NCBI RefSeq assembly: GCF_000143415.4
Contig: NW_003314282.1
Span: forward strand, 1,259,374-1,323,373
Source of the DNA: Selaginella moellendorffii
Lineage: Eukaryota; Streptophyta; Lycopodiopsida; Selaginellales; Selaginellaceae
Direction of reading: 5' to 3'
DNA: 64,000 nucleotides
Shown: positions 1-9,593 of the stretch, one piece after another
Position numbering within the stretch: position 1 is the stretch's first letter
Layout of the letters: every line of letters begins with the position of its first letter
Position numbers and translations under genes: made by a program
The notes under the pieces: generated by a model
What the model was told of the DNA's origin: nothing
The model's input: the letters and a program-made list of their open reading frames with translations, nothing else
Databases searched by the model: none

Positions 1-2361
1 TTTGGTGATTGTCTTGAGGTAGCTCAAGACCTATGCATGATATTTTGTTGTTTTTTTGTCTTCCACTGGCTATATTGGCTTGTCGACTAGCTACTTGCCT
101 CCTCCCTTGATATGTTAAGTGAGCTCCTCCATAAAGCTTTAGGCTGCTAGCTTGCTAGACTGACTCACAGACTTATGCATAAAGGTGTGGCTACCCTTGA
201 CCTTGTAGTGCTACTGCAGCATCTACTACTACTATGGCTGCCTCATCTTGTTAGACTTGTCAGTCGAGGGTGTGTTGCTGTTGGATGCGTAGGTGGACTA
301 GAGAAAACTTAGCTCGTACTCTTCCAGTTCACCTAGACCCTTTTTTGTAACCTTGTCCCATTGAGTTTCTTGGCCATGATCTTCTTGGCCTAAACTCACT
401 TCATTAGCTATATCTACAGCTAATGGTTTTGCAACATCTATAAGCACATCATATGTTGGACTTTATGGCCTAAGTTTTGGAATTTCTTCCACAACTTTGG
501 CATCCATTGTTTGCCTAATATTGTATGTTTGTATACTCATCACTTCTCTGATGCTTGGAGAGATTTGTGTCGGCATCAGAGTTGTTTCTATAGACATAGA
601 TGAGTCACAACTTTATTCCTAATCCGGGCATAATGTTTTATCATTGTACTTGTTGCATCTAACTTTTCTGTGGCATACTCGGCCATTGGATTTCTACAAA
701 ACGAACTTTGGAGGTCTTGTAGCTTGATTTTTGGATCTAGGTGGAGTTTCTTTTTTAGGGGAGAATTTTCCTTGCTTGAATCCATGTTATCGGAATTTTT
801 CTCCACATCCACATCGAAGGAGATACTGGAGGTGGTGGCTCAATGGTAAGATGAGGTGTGGAAATCTCCTAAGTAGTGTAATACTCGTAGATGCACCACA
901 AAAAGATAAAAACTCCTGTCTTCACTTGCCTTCCCTTGCCCATTTGTAAAACAACATTTTTCATTTTAGCCACAAATCTATTATAGGCAAAATGAGCTAT
1001 GTTTATTTACCGTCTAGTCTCAATAACTTCCAATAGGTAAACTATCTTAATGCTAGCATTTTGTACAATTGTCCTCCCATCAATTATGGCACACAACACT
1101 TTAAGCCTAACATGATAGTCAAGCTTCAAGTAGGTGAGCCTCCTCATCCAAATGTGTATTTTGGGAGGACGTATTGATCGGGCATGTGATCCTTTTTGCT
1201 CATCTTGATTATTTCACCTTTGTTGTCTAAATGAAAAATTTAAACAAACTAAGTGAGTCTAAAGGGATGAACTCAATTGCAGAAAAGAAAAACATGCTCC
1301 ATTGGGTCCCACTTTTGCATGAGCTCGATCCCTTGCTCGATCAATATTTCTCCTTTAAGCAGCTCTGCATAGGCAAGTAACCCAAAAACATTAAGCCAAA
1401 ACTTATTATAAGGAGAAAGTATAAGCTTTTTAGACAATTTTACTTGGCCATAATCAAGCTCCTCATCGTTGGATGAGATTTCCTCCACATGCTCGTCTTG
1501 CTTAGGCATTTTTGTTGTTTGTGAAGATTTGTAGACAAAACACTTGGGATTAGGCAACTAAGAGATATAGTGCGGTGCCAATGGAGGTGCCCAAAGAAGA
1601 TTTTACGTCTATAGTGCTCCAAGAGTGAAGTTGACGGCTTCTGGCAATGGCGTAAGGACAAGATCACTTTGCTCAATTGAGGATGTGTTTGATCTAGTAG
1701 GCGGTGGTGATGGCGTTTGCTCTTGCACGGCTCTAGGTGGCATTTAAGCTAAGTTTAGAGTGTTAGCACATTTTAGCAGAGGTGTAAGTGTTGAGTGAGT
1801 GAGAGGGAAAGAATGAGAGAAAAAAAGAAGCATTTTAATTGCCTCTAAATTACCTAAGTCACTCTACCTTACTACGTTAGCCCTAAGCTTTGTCCTTTTG
1901 CCTAGTTTGCTTTTGTATGCAAAATATTGTGGAATTGTTTTCCTTGTTAGCCTAATAATCTCTGCTTATTAATCCTCATAGTATTGATAGAGTTTATAAA
2001 ATGGAGCAAAAAAGATGTAGACATTACTCTTAGAGTATCCGTCTCTTCTTTTCTTTTCCTCTAAGTTTTACATTGCCTAGAGAAAATTTTTATATGCCAT
2101 ACTAGCAAGATTTTGAGGGAAAGTCTGCTCTAGAGAAAGAAATTTTTATCTAATGTATCTTTTGATTTCTTTCCTTAAAACTTCCCCATCCAAGAAAGCA
2201 CTTAGATATATGTAGCATAAAGACAAATCTTTCCTAGGGGACATGCATTTTCCCTCTGTTCTGAATGAATAAATCCCTATTTGAGCTTATCAGGAAAGAT
2301 TACTCCTTCTATTCAATTCCACTTATCTACCTTTTCTATTCAATTCCACTGATTTACCTCT
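1..2361. other. AT-rich repeat-derived region with a decayed minus-strand gene
   Basis: No intact gene is visible. On the minus strand an ATG at about 1743 opens a proline- and glutamine-rich reading frame that runs to about 1440 and 1273 but is broken by in-frame stops near 1610 and 1560. A second minus-strand segment (588-812) is lysine-rich and also has no flanking context. These look like one decayed gene or the gag-like part of a transposon, but I do not recognise the family. The remainder is AT-rich with scattered short stretches and no promoter or RNA signal that I can support. Confidence 0.4.
1273..1743 (-). pseudogene. Broken minus-strand ORF of unknown family
   Basis: Reading the minus strand from the ATG at about 1743 gives an N-terminus rich in Pro, Ser and Thr, then two or three in-frame stops, then an open 94-residue stretch with an acidic motif (NDEELDYG) and a hydrophobic segment near its C-terminus. 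The arrangement suggests one original coding region that has lost its frame. There is no recognisable domain. It could be the start of a retroelement or of a lineage-specific gene family; I cannot tell which. Confidence 0.3.
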
Positions 2362-2980
2362 ATGGAGACTAACTTCTGATACTAAGGGAGGCTTGGGGTG
2401 AAAGCCCAAAGCATGTGTTCCTCAAGCTATGAGGAGTTCCAAATATATAGTAGAGATAGTGGGTAGGTTGGGCATTGTTGACCAATTTGAGGTATAATTT
2501 AGCTCTTACTTGCATGTTTGTCCTTGTTCTGCGTCCGACTTGGGTTTAAGCCCAAGTTCCACATCATGCTAGCTGATGGAGTACCCATATCCTTGCGTTA
2601 TGCCACCGTTATATTGAAATAGCACTAGACTCTATTTAGCTTTATTTTGTGTGTTAGTTTTGGCATTGGGATGTTGGTTGCTCTAGGACTGATCCAAATT
2701 GTTCTGTGCTCCTATCCCTTCACTTCTTGGGCTATATGCTCAAAAGTCATTCCATGCTCCAATGCCATTGCTCCTTAGCTCCATGTTTGGGAGTTTAGCA
2801 CCATTCCTTCATTCAACGGCCCAAGGCCCTGAAACTTGGGTTCCACTCCGTTATCCTTTGGACACGTGGCATGTGGCACATGGCATATAACACATGGCAC
2901 ATAAAGGGTTTAGGCACCACTTCATAGTTATCCTATAGTAAATCACCATAGGATAAAGGGTAAAAACCATATGCGCTACA
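2362..2980 (+). repeat. 5'-truncated, diverged LTR of the family inserted at 29539-36459
   Basis: From the motif GAGACTAACTTCTGATACTA to the terminal GCGCTACA this stretch follows the 3' half of the LTRs at 29539-30671 and 35208-36459, including the 11-bp inverted repeat near its end. It is more diverged, and many differences look like loss of CpG; for example, G-box CACGTG motifs have become CACATG. The 5' half of the LTR is missing. Directly downstream, a gypsy integrase remnant begins, so this LTR sits inside an older element. Confidence 0.75.
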
Positions 2981-3325
2981 ATTGGGGATATTGCTTACAC
3001 TTTAGACTTGCCAACTAGTTAAAAGATTCATCCAACATTCCATGTGAGTAAGCTTAAAGTATATTTGCACTTTAGTGATGTCATGGATTAGTCATCATCC
3101 AAGTTCTAGATATTGATGCTAAGAAGGCTGGTCTAGCCAATATTCTTGCTCAAAGATTGGTGAAAACACGCCTCAGGAGTTGTTAATTCAGTGGAATGAT
3201 TATTCTATAGACGAAGCTATATGGGAAATTAAGGAAGATGTGAAGAGAGTGTTTCCAAGTTTTGGTTATAATTTGGATGACATTCTTAAAGAACAAGAGC
3301 TGTATTATTATATAATTTGAGTTGT
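2981..3325 (+). pseudogene. Ty3/gypsy integrase C-terminus and chromodomain remnant
   Basis: Translations in neighbouring frames read IGDIAYTLDLPTS, then KIHPTFHVSKLK (the conserved motif that follows the integrase core in gypsy polyproteins), then QELLIQWNDYSIDEAIWE, which matches the chromodomain signature of chromoviruses (hydrophobic-Gln-Trp, then Ala-x-Trp-Glu). At least one frameshift and several stops separate the blocks. A purine-rich run at about 3522-3537, just before AATAACATAAACC, may be the polypurine tract of the same element. This is a dead remnant. Confidence 0.7.
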
Positions 3326-3654
3326 TTGTTCTATTCCCATTCTCTTGTTTTCATTACTATATTTTCATGTGAAAAAGTTGTATTGCTTTCTTTCTTTCAT
3401 AGTTGTATGTCATGATGTTGGTATTGTTGTTTGCACATCTTTTCTCTATGGCCATATTGCCTTGGACTCCCTTCATGTGAGGCTTGTTTAACTTCTAGAA
3501 TCTGCCGTCCATGATTGGTTATGAGGGAGGGGAGAATAACATAAACCATAGGAATATTTTAAAAATATTCTATGGTCTATGGGATTTAAGGCCATAATGC
3601 CTTAAGGGTTCATAGGTTAGCCTAAGGTTTGCTCCTTGTTTTGAGGCAAGCTCA

Positions 3655-3740
3655 AGATTGAGACAAAAAATTGACTAATGAGCATCATCATTATCAAGAA
3701 TACAAAGTTGGTGACAAAGTTTTTCTTAAGCTGTCAAATA
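3655..3740 (+). pseudogene. Small gypsy integrase fragment
   Basis: A short plus-strand reading contains HHYQEYKVGDKVFLKL, the motif that precedes the integrase C-terminal SH3-like fold in gypsy elements. A stop follows within ten codons. The corresponding motif occurs in the separate gypsy copy near 37010-37050, which supports the assignment. Confidence 0.5.
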
Positions 3741-3778
3741 CACAATAGTCTTTGAAAGAAGGTGGCAATACTAAATAT

Positions 3779-3806
3779 GTAATATATATATATATATATA
3801 TATATC
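3779..3806. repeat. (TA)n microsatellite
   Basis: An uninterrupted TA dinucleotide run of roughly 14 units, followed by CTGTATATATT. It lies in retrotransposon-derived DNA. Confidence 0.9.
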
Positions 3807-4029
3807 TGTATATATTCTTTGAGAATGTCAAAGCAAGATGTGGTCATTTAGAACTAGTTTATGCTGTATTTTCTTGAATGAAGAAAAATTATTTAGTTTT
3901 GGTGGTAACCTCCACATTACTGAGGCAAAGATCAAATGAAACTCCACTCTTGAGTAACTTGCAACATCATGGTATATATTAAATGGTTGCCTCTATTAAA
4001 CATAGATTGATGGTGCCAAGGATATGTTT

Positions 4030-4160
4030 GATGGCCCTAGATGGCATTCCAGATTGCTAACTTGCTAAATCCACCTTCAATGCAATGTCCAAGAAGGATT
4101 TGATAAGTTGGAATGTAATGTTAGATAGTTACTTGGTGAATGGTTTTAGATAACAAGCCA
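4030..4160 (+). pseudogene. PPR motif fragment
   Basis: The plus strand reads A-K-S-T-F-N-A-M-S-K-K-D-L-I-S-W-N-V-M-L followed by D-S-Y-L-V-N-G-F, ending at a TAG. This is the inter-repeat signature of plant PLS-class pentatricopeptide proteins (A-x-x-x-F-x-x-M-x-x-K-D-hydrophobic-x-S-W-N). Only about one repeat remains and it is flanked by stops, so it is a decayed or captured PPR scrap. It sits in AT-rich DNA unlike the GC-rich intact PPR gene at 53784. Confidence 0.6.
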
Positions 4161-4589
4161 TAGATCATTTCACTCCAGTAGTGATCCCAAACAAGATCTT
4201 GTTCATGGCTGTTTTTTTTTAATCACATGTAGTAATATTAGTAAGCTTCATCAAGCTTTGGTTGAGACAATATCCTTTATAGCCTTGTGGTTGAGACAGC
4301 TGCTCAAAATAAAGGAATTGATAGGGATTATGTCATTCTTTCTGGAAATAGTGATTTAGAATTGCTTGTGCTTGAAAGCTGTATCAAGATATGGTTTCAA
4401 GAAGAGTGGCTGTCAAGAATCTTATTGATCAAAACTTTATGACTCTCTGTTTTTATAATGAGATATAGTATTCATAATAGATCTCAGTTAGACACAATTG
4501 ATGTTGGATTATTTTTCTATGATAATTGATAAATGATATTTAATACATTATAACTAATTTTTATTAATTTTTATCTGATAAATTCAAAG

Positions 4590-4765
4590 TGTGAGTGCTT
4601 GGAATATGGAAAGGGAATACAAAAAATGTGCATATCAATTAGCCCAAAAACCCTAGCTTATATACAGGAGCGAGTGGTCCGGATTGAAACCAATCCGATA
4701 GCTACCAAAATCCCACTACGCTAATATTAGTATACGGCATCGTAGCCGTACACCTGGCCCTCACA
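4590..4765 (-). repeat. 3' LTR of the minus-strand gypsy element
   Basis: Runs from TGTGAGTGCTTGG to GGCCCTCACA on the plus strand and matches 9417-9593 almost base for base. It contains an AT-rich TATATA stretch at about 4660. The adjacent plus-strand TCATCCCCTCCTCTCGG (4766-4782) is the complement of the polypurine tract. Confidence 0.92.
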
Positions 4766-4797
4766 TCATCCCCTCCTCTCGGAATAATGGAAGACCA

Positions 4798-6602
4798 TCA
4801 GGGTTCTCGTGTAGATGGGCCGGGATCTGGAGGAACATCAGGAAGAGGCATTGGTGGATCTATAGGTGGTATTAACTCCTCATGATCCCTTTGTATGAAG
4901 CGTTTTAGCTGCTGCATATGCACAATCTCTGGAGGATCGGCCTGCTGAACATCATGCTGAACCTCATAAACTTGTGGTCCAACTTGCCGCAACACCTGAT
5001 ACGGTCCTTTCCACTGCGCAAGAAGTCCCTTAGATAAACCACGTACCGTAAAATGGGGAAAACAGACTAACACCAAATCATCCACTTTGTACTCCGTAGG
5101 TGGACGATGATGAGAGTTGTAGTGCCATTGTTGTCCTACTTGTACGTGGCCTAAGTGTTCGGCAAACTCTGCTCGGACAAGTGGAAGAATGCTCGTCAAA
5201 TACTGATCCCACGACCTAGCATCGGCAGCTCGCGGCAATCGCGAAGGTAAACCCAGCTCCGTTGGCAATATTGGATCATGACCATATAGGAGTTTATATG
5301 GTGAAGCACCAACAGAACTTGCACCCCTGTGATATATGCATACCGAAGAGACGGCAAATAACCATCCCAATCCGAATGCTGAAAGTTTACATACTTCGCA
5401 ATCATCCCTTTGAATGTCTAAACAAGCCGCTCCACCAGACCGTCTGATTGTGGATGATAAGCACTCGTGAAAGTGTGGCGTATCCCCAATCGAGACGTCA
5501 AAACATGAAATACCTCATCTATAAATGCGGGACCATTATCCGAAAGAATCCGCTCTGGACAAGAATGTTGGAATACCACTCGATTGAGGAGGAAGTAGCC
5601 AACAGCAGTTGCAGAGGTGCTAGCAAGAGCACCAACTTCCACCCAACGAGTGAAGTAGTCAGAAGCAATAATAACATACTCATTGCTAGCAGTTGACCGT
5701 GGAAAAGGTCCCATAAGATCAAACACCACCAACTCAAACGGACGGGAAACTGCAATTGACTTCAACCGTCCTTCCGCAGCACGAGGGGGAGTATTATGAG
5801 CTTGGCACCAAACGCAGCTACGCACATACCGGATAACATCACGTCACATCTCCGGCCAATAAAAAGACCTGCGTAGCTTCTCAGTTACACGACGGTGTCC
5901 CATATGCCCACCTAGAATAGGAGAATCATGGTAGGCATGGAGAAACCGCGGAATAAAGACAAAAGCCACCACCAGCCGTAAATGATCCTCAGGATCCGTC
6001 CCCACAAAATAAAGAAGGCCACCTTTAAGGCGATATTGAGAATGTAAATGCCGGAAAGGCAAGTCATCAGCAAGTGATGCAGGATTCTCAAACCCATCTT
6101 AAAGCCTTTGAATCCACGGTTCAATCTTTTGAGCTTCACGAACATCATCAAGAGAAGGTAGATCTTGCTCTGTGCCTTGTGGACACTGAACGTCAAAGAC
6201 AGTAACCGCCGACGGCACAGAATCCTCGTCTAGAAAATCCACAGATGCTGGAACAACAGGCTCGTCAAAAACATGAGAAGTGAGTGAAGAAGGAAGAGGA
6301 GCTCGAGAAAGGGCATCAACATCAGCCATAGAACTCCCTGGGCGATGAACAACCTCAAAATCATATATCTAAAGCTTCAAAGCCCATTGAGCAGTACGAC
6401 CAACTAGGTTCTTCCACTTCAATAATGAAGTAACAGCAGCATGGTCACCTTCAAGTAACGTTCGAGAACCATGTAGATATGCATGAAGTTTCTCAAAACA
6501 CCAAACTGCTGCTAAACACTCCTTCTCCGTCGTGGAGTAGTTCATCTTCACTGGTTGTAATGTACGGCTTATATACGCAATAGGATGGCGCTGATCAGGC
6601 AC
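4798..6602 (-). pseudogene. Gypsy pol 3' part: RNase H end, HHCC zinc region and integrase, broken
   Basis: Read on the minus strand: RNase H sequence around PIAYISRTLQPVKMNYSTTE, then a histidine/cysteine zinc region (HMGHRR, then CVWCQ), the integrase core with its three acidic residues visible in VVFDLMGPF, RILSDNGPAF and DGLVERLV, and a C-terminal segment (KVDDLVLVCF, VHMQQLKRF). Stops interrupt after WALKL (TAG), WIQRL (TAA), FYWPEM (TGA) and VERLV (TAG). There is a frameshift near 5340-5400. All four stops are explained by a C-to-T change in Gln or Arg codons. No functional integrase can be made. Confidence 0.85.
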
Positions 6603-6614
6603 ACTCGAGCTCTC

Positions 6615-8234
6615 TTACATCAACACACCTCTAAGACCAATGTCATAAGCATCCACACGCAATATAAAAGGTCGAGTGTAGTCAGGATATGCCAAAACCG
6701 GAGGAGTCGTCAATAGCTCTTTGAGATCCCCGAACGCCCGCTCACAATCCGGAGACCAGATGAAAGATGATGTTGATGACTTCAGCAACGCTCGCAATGG
6801 TGCAGTGCGATCAGAAAGATGATCCACAAAACGACCGAGATACTGCACCTTGCCCAAGAAGCGTTGCACATCATTCACACATTTCGGAGTAGGGAACTTT
6901 AGAACAGCCGCAAGTTTGTCAGGATCAACTTGCAAACCCTCACGAGAAATATGGTACCCAAGATAAGTTGTATCCTTGGACCCAAACACGCATTTCGACG
7001 GCTTCAACTTTAAACCAACATCGCGTAGCCGATCCAACACTTTACAAACATCACGAACGTGCTCCTCCCACGTCCCCTCCGAGTGAATCAAGACATCATT
7101 AATGAAGTCGGTAGTCACCTCTGGCATATCACAAAGAACCTCGTCCATCATCCGCTGGAAAGTTGCTGGAGCGTTGTTCAAACCAAACGGCATCACCAAG
7201 AACTCGTACAAACCAAATGTTGTACGAAAAGCAGTCTTAGGAATATCTTCTGCGGCCATCGGTACTTGCCAGTACCCAGAAGCAAAATCTAGCTTGGTGA
7301 ACCAATGACTTCGCCTTAGACAATCCAAGAGATCAGCAGTGTGAGGAAGAGGGTACACATCCGGGATCGTCACTTCATTTAACGGACGATAGTCGATGCA
7401 GAAACGAATACTACTATCAGGCTTCGTCACAAGATGAGGTTCACATGCCCAAGGACTCCGCGACTTCCAAATAACACCCTTCTCCAACATCTCCTTGACG
7501 TTTGCATGTAAAATCTTGATCTCCTTGGGTGACCGACGATGAACAGGAACCTTGATTGGACGAGCATCCCCAGTTGGAATTAGATGGCATGTGGCAATCT
7601 TGGCCCCAGACGATAGGTCAAAATCAAAGAGATCAGAATACTCCTTCATGAGCCGGTCAACAGCTGCAACACAAAGATCATCAGAGGGATCGGAAAAGAG
7701 AAGAGTAGAACAAGATGGAACCATAGGAGGAAATAGTGGGGGAACAAAAGTAATGGAAGCAGAGGTAGAAGTAGAGAAACAAAGAGGTACGGAAGTGAAA
7801 GGAATGGATGAAACATAAAGAAGTATGAGACAAGGGGGAAAAGCCTCAAAGTCACACTTGGCATGATTGTGCTGTAACCAATCCATACCAAGAATGAGGT
7901 CAAAAGCTTGACTTGGCACCACCCGCAACGACTGCAACTCAAGCTCGAAATCGCCCACACGCACAACCAGGTCCGCCTCATCTCGTGCACATGCATGTGT
8001 ACGGCCGTTGCCATAAAGAATGAAAACTGGATCCGCCACACGACGCAAGTGTAGACGACAACGTGTGGCAACAAGTCGAGCAATAGAAGATAAACTCGAA
8101 CCTGTATCAACCAACACGGAGAGAATAATAGGAGACCTCTTGTTATAAAAACGAGCTTGGAAAGTAAACACTGGATGAACTGGTGCCGAGTGAACCCCTT
8201 GATGATACTCCCGAAAGAAAGATGGAGGGGTCAC
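6615..8234 (-). pseudogene. Gypsy protease-reverse transcriptase ORF with damaged catalytic motif
   Basis: A 539-residue open frame holds a retropepsin site (VLVDTGSSLSSIA, later LILGMDWL) and a reverse transcriptase with FCIDYRPLNEVT, FTKLDFASGYWQV and MPFGLNNAPATFQ. The catalytic box that should read Tyr-x-Asp-Asp reads FINDVLIHS, with Asn in place of the first Asp, which predicts loss of polymerase activity. The frame ends with a TAA after RGVLM where family members continue into RNase H; the stop is consistent with CAA to TAA. This is the longest intact piece of the element. Confidence 0.88.
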
Positions 8235-8256
8235 TTATTCGCGCAAGGTCCCTCCA

Positions 8257-9186
8257 TTACTCACGCGACTCTTCGTTTCCCGGATGCACCTCGGTGTCCA
8301 AACCTTCCACCGCAGCAGCACCAACGGGACGTTGCTGACGCCAAGGTCTCCACCCAGGAAATGTAGGTCGCCAATCCGGAAAGCGCCGACAATGCCGATA
8401 AGTATGACCAACTTCATCACACGCCCAGCAACGAACATCACGGCCACGACCACGTCCTCGCCCTTGTCCTTGGACTCGAGTAGCAGTAGCATCAACCTCC
8501 ATTGGAACAGGACCATTACTCATAGGAAGTGGAGCAGAAGGACGTGCAGCGAGAAGTGGAAGAGGCGACGTTTCATAACGTTGCCAAGCGAAGAGCATCG
8601 TCAAGAGTGGCAGGAGCAAGTGCATGCACAAGGCCGACAAAATCTTGACGAAGTGTTGGCCACAACATTCCTAGCTTGATCCGCTTCGACATATTGGGCT
8701 CCGCACGAAGCAAAAGACTTCGGAAACAAACGCCAAATTGCATCACTGACTCAGATGGCCCTTGGCGAAGACGATGCAATTGTTGGAAGGCATCATCACA
8801 ATCGTCAGCATGTCCGAAGGCGTGTTTGAAAACGTCTGGAAGAAGACTCCAATCCCCACGAGTGGCCGTACTCAATCCATTGTACCACTGCAACGCCGTC
8901 CCTTGGAGACACGTGGGAAACTCATGCAAACGTCGAGCATCATCCCAAGAATAATATATGGCAATCACCGTGAAGTGATCGAACCAATGGTACACATCAT
9001 CCCCAGGATTCCCACGAAAGAACTCCGGCCGAACGCGAGGATTGGCACCAAGAGCAGGAGGAGTTGGACCACGTGCCATGAATGCTGCCATCAATTGAGT
9101 TTGGTTGTTCAATTGCAAGCGCATAGCATCAAGCAATTGGACCAACTGCTACTCTAGAATCAAAGGAGGAGATTGTTAATCTGCCA
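8257..9186 (-). pseudogene. Gypsy gag with CCHC zinc knuckle, broken
   Basis: The minus-strand ATG at about 9186 is followed after two codons by TAA and ten codons later by TAG, then an open region (9145-8573) with the gag capsid-like signature FFRGNPGDDVYHWFDHF and LRQGPSESVMQF. A frameshift near 8600 leads into a basic region with repeated Gly-Arg and a zinc knuckle C-W-A-C-D-E-V-G-H-T-Y-R-H-C. Both early stops would revert to Gln by one T-to-C change. The gene is inactive but recognisable. Confidence 0.85.
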
Positions 9187-9416
9187 TGAAAATGGACGAA
9201 GAAAGAGCAAAAGAAGAGAAACGACAAAAAATGAGAAGGAAATGGGAGATCTAGACAATGCAAAAAGCTAGATCTAAACCAAAATCCTGAGAGGGAAGAA
9301 AAAGAAAGGAAATGGAAAAAACTAGATCTAGACGATGCAAAAGCTAGATCTAAACCAAAAATCCTAAATTCAAGCACTCCTCAGGGACAATCAAAGGTGC
9401 CCCTCTCCTCCACCAA

Positions 9417-9593
9417 TGTGAGTGCTTGGAATATGGAAAGGGGATACAGAAAATATGCATATCAATTAGCCCAAAAACCCTAGCTTATATATAAGAGCGA
9501 GTGGTCCGGATTGAAAACCAATCCGATGGCTACCAAAATCCCACTATGCTAATATTAGTATACGGCATCGTAGCTGTACACCTGGCCCTCACA
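9417..9593 (-). repeat. 5' LTR of the minus-strand gypsy element
   Basis: Near-identical partner of 4590-4765. On the plus strand it is preceded by CCCCTCTCCTCCACCAA; read from the minus strand this begins TTGGTGGAGGAG right after the LTR, the expected position and TGG start of a tRNA primer-binding site. I cannot assign the primer tRNA with confidence. Confidence 0.92.

Larger units (their letters stand above)
4590..9593 (-). mobile_element. Ty3/gypsy LTR retrotransposon, nearly full length, inactivated
   Basis: A 5.0-kb element on the minus strand, bounded by 176- and 177-bp LTRs (4590-4765 and 9417-9593) that begin TGTGAG and end CTCACA on the plus strand and are flanked by the 4-bp direct repeat AAAG. 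A polypurine tract (minus-strand CCGAGAGGAGGGGATGA) abuts the left LTR, and a TTGGTGGAGGAG primer-binding candidate abuts the right LTR. The order gag, protease, reverse transcriptase, RNase H, integrase is that of Ty3/gypsy. Many nonsense changes and at least two frameshifts make it non-autonomous. LTR differences seen by eye are eight transitions and one 1-nt indel, so the insertion is not very old. Confidence 0.93.
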
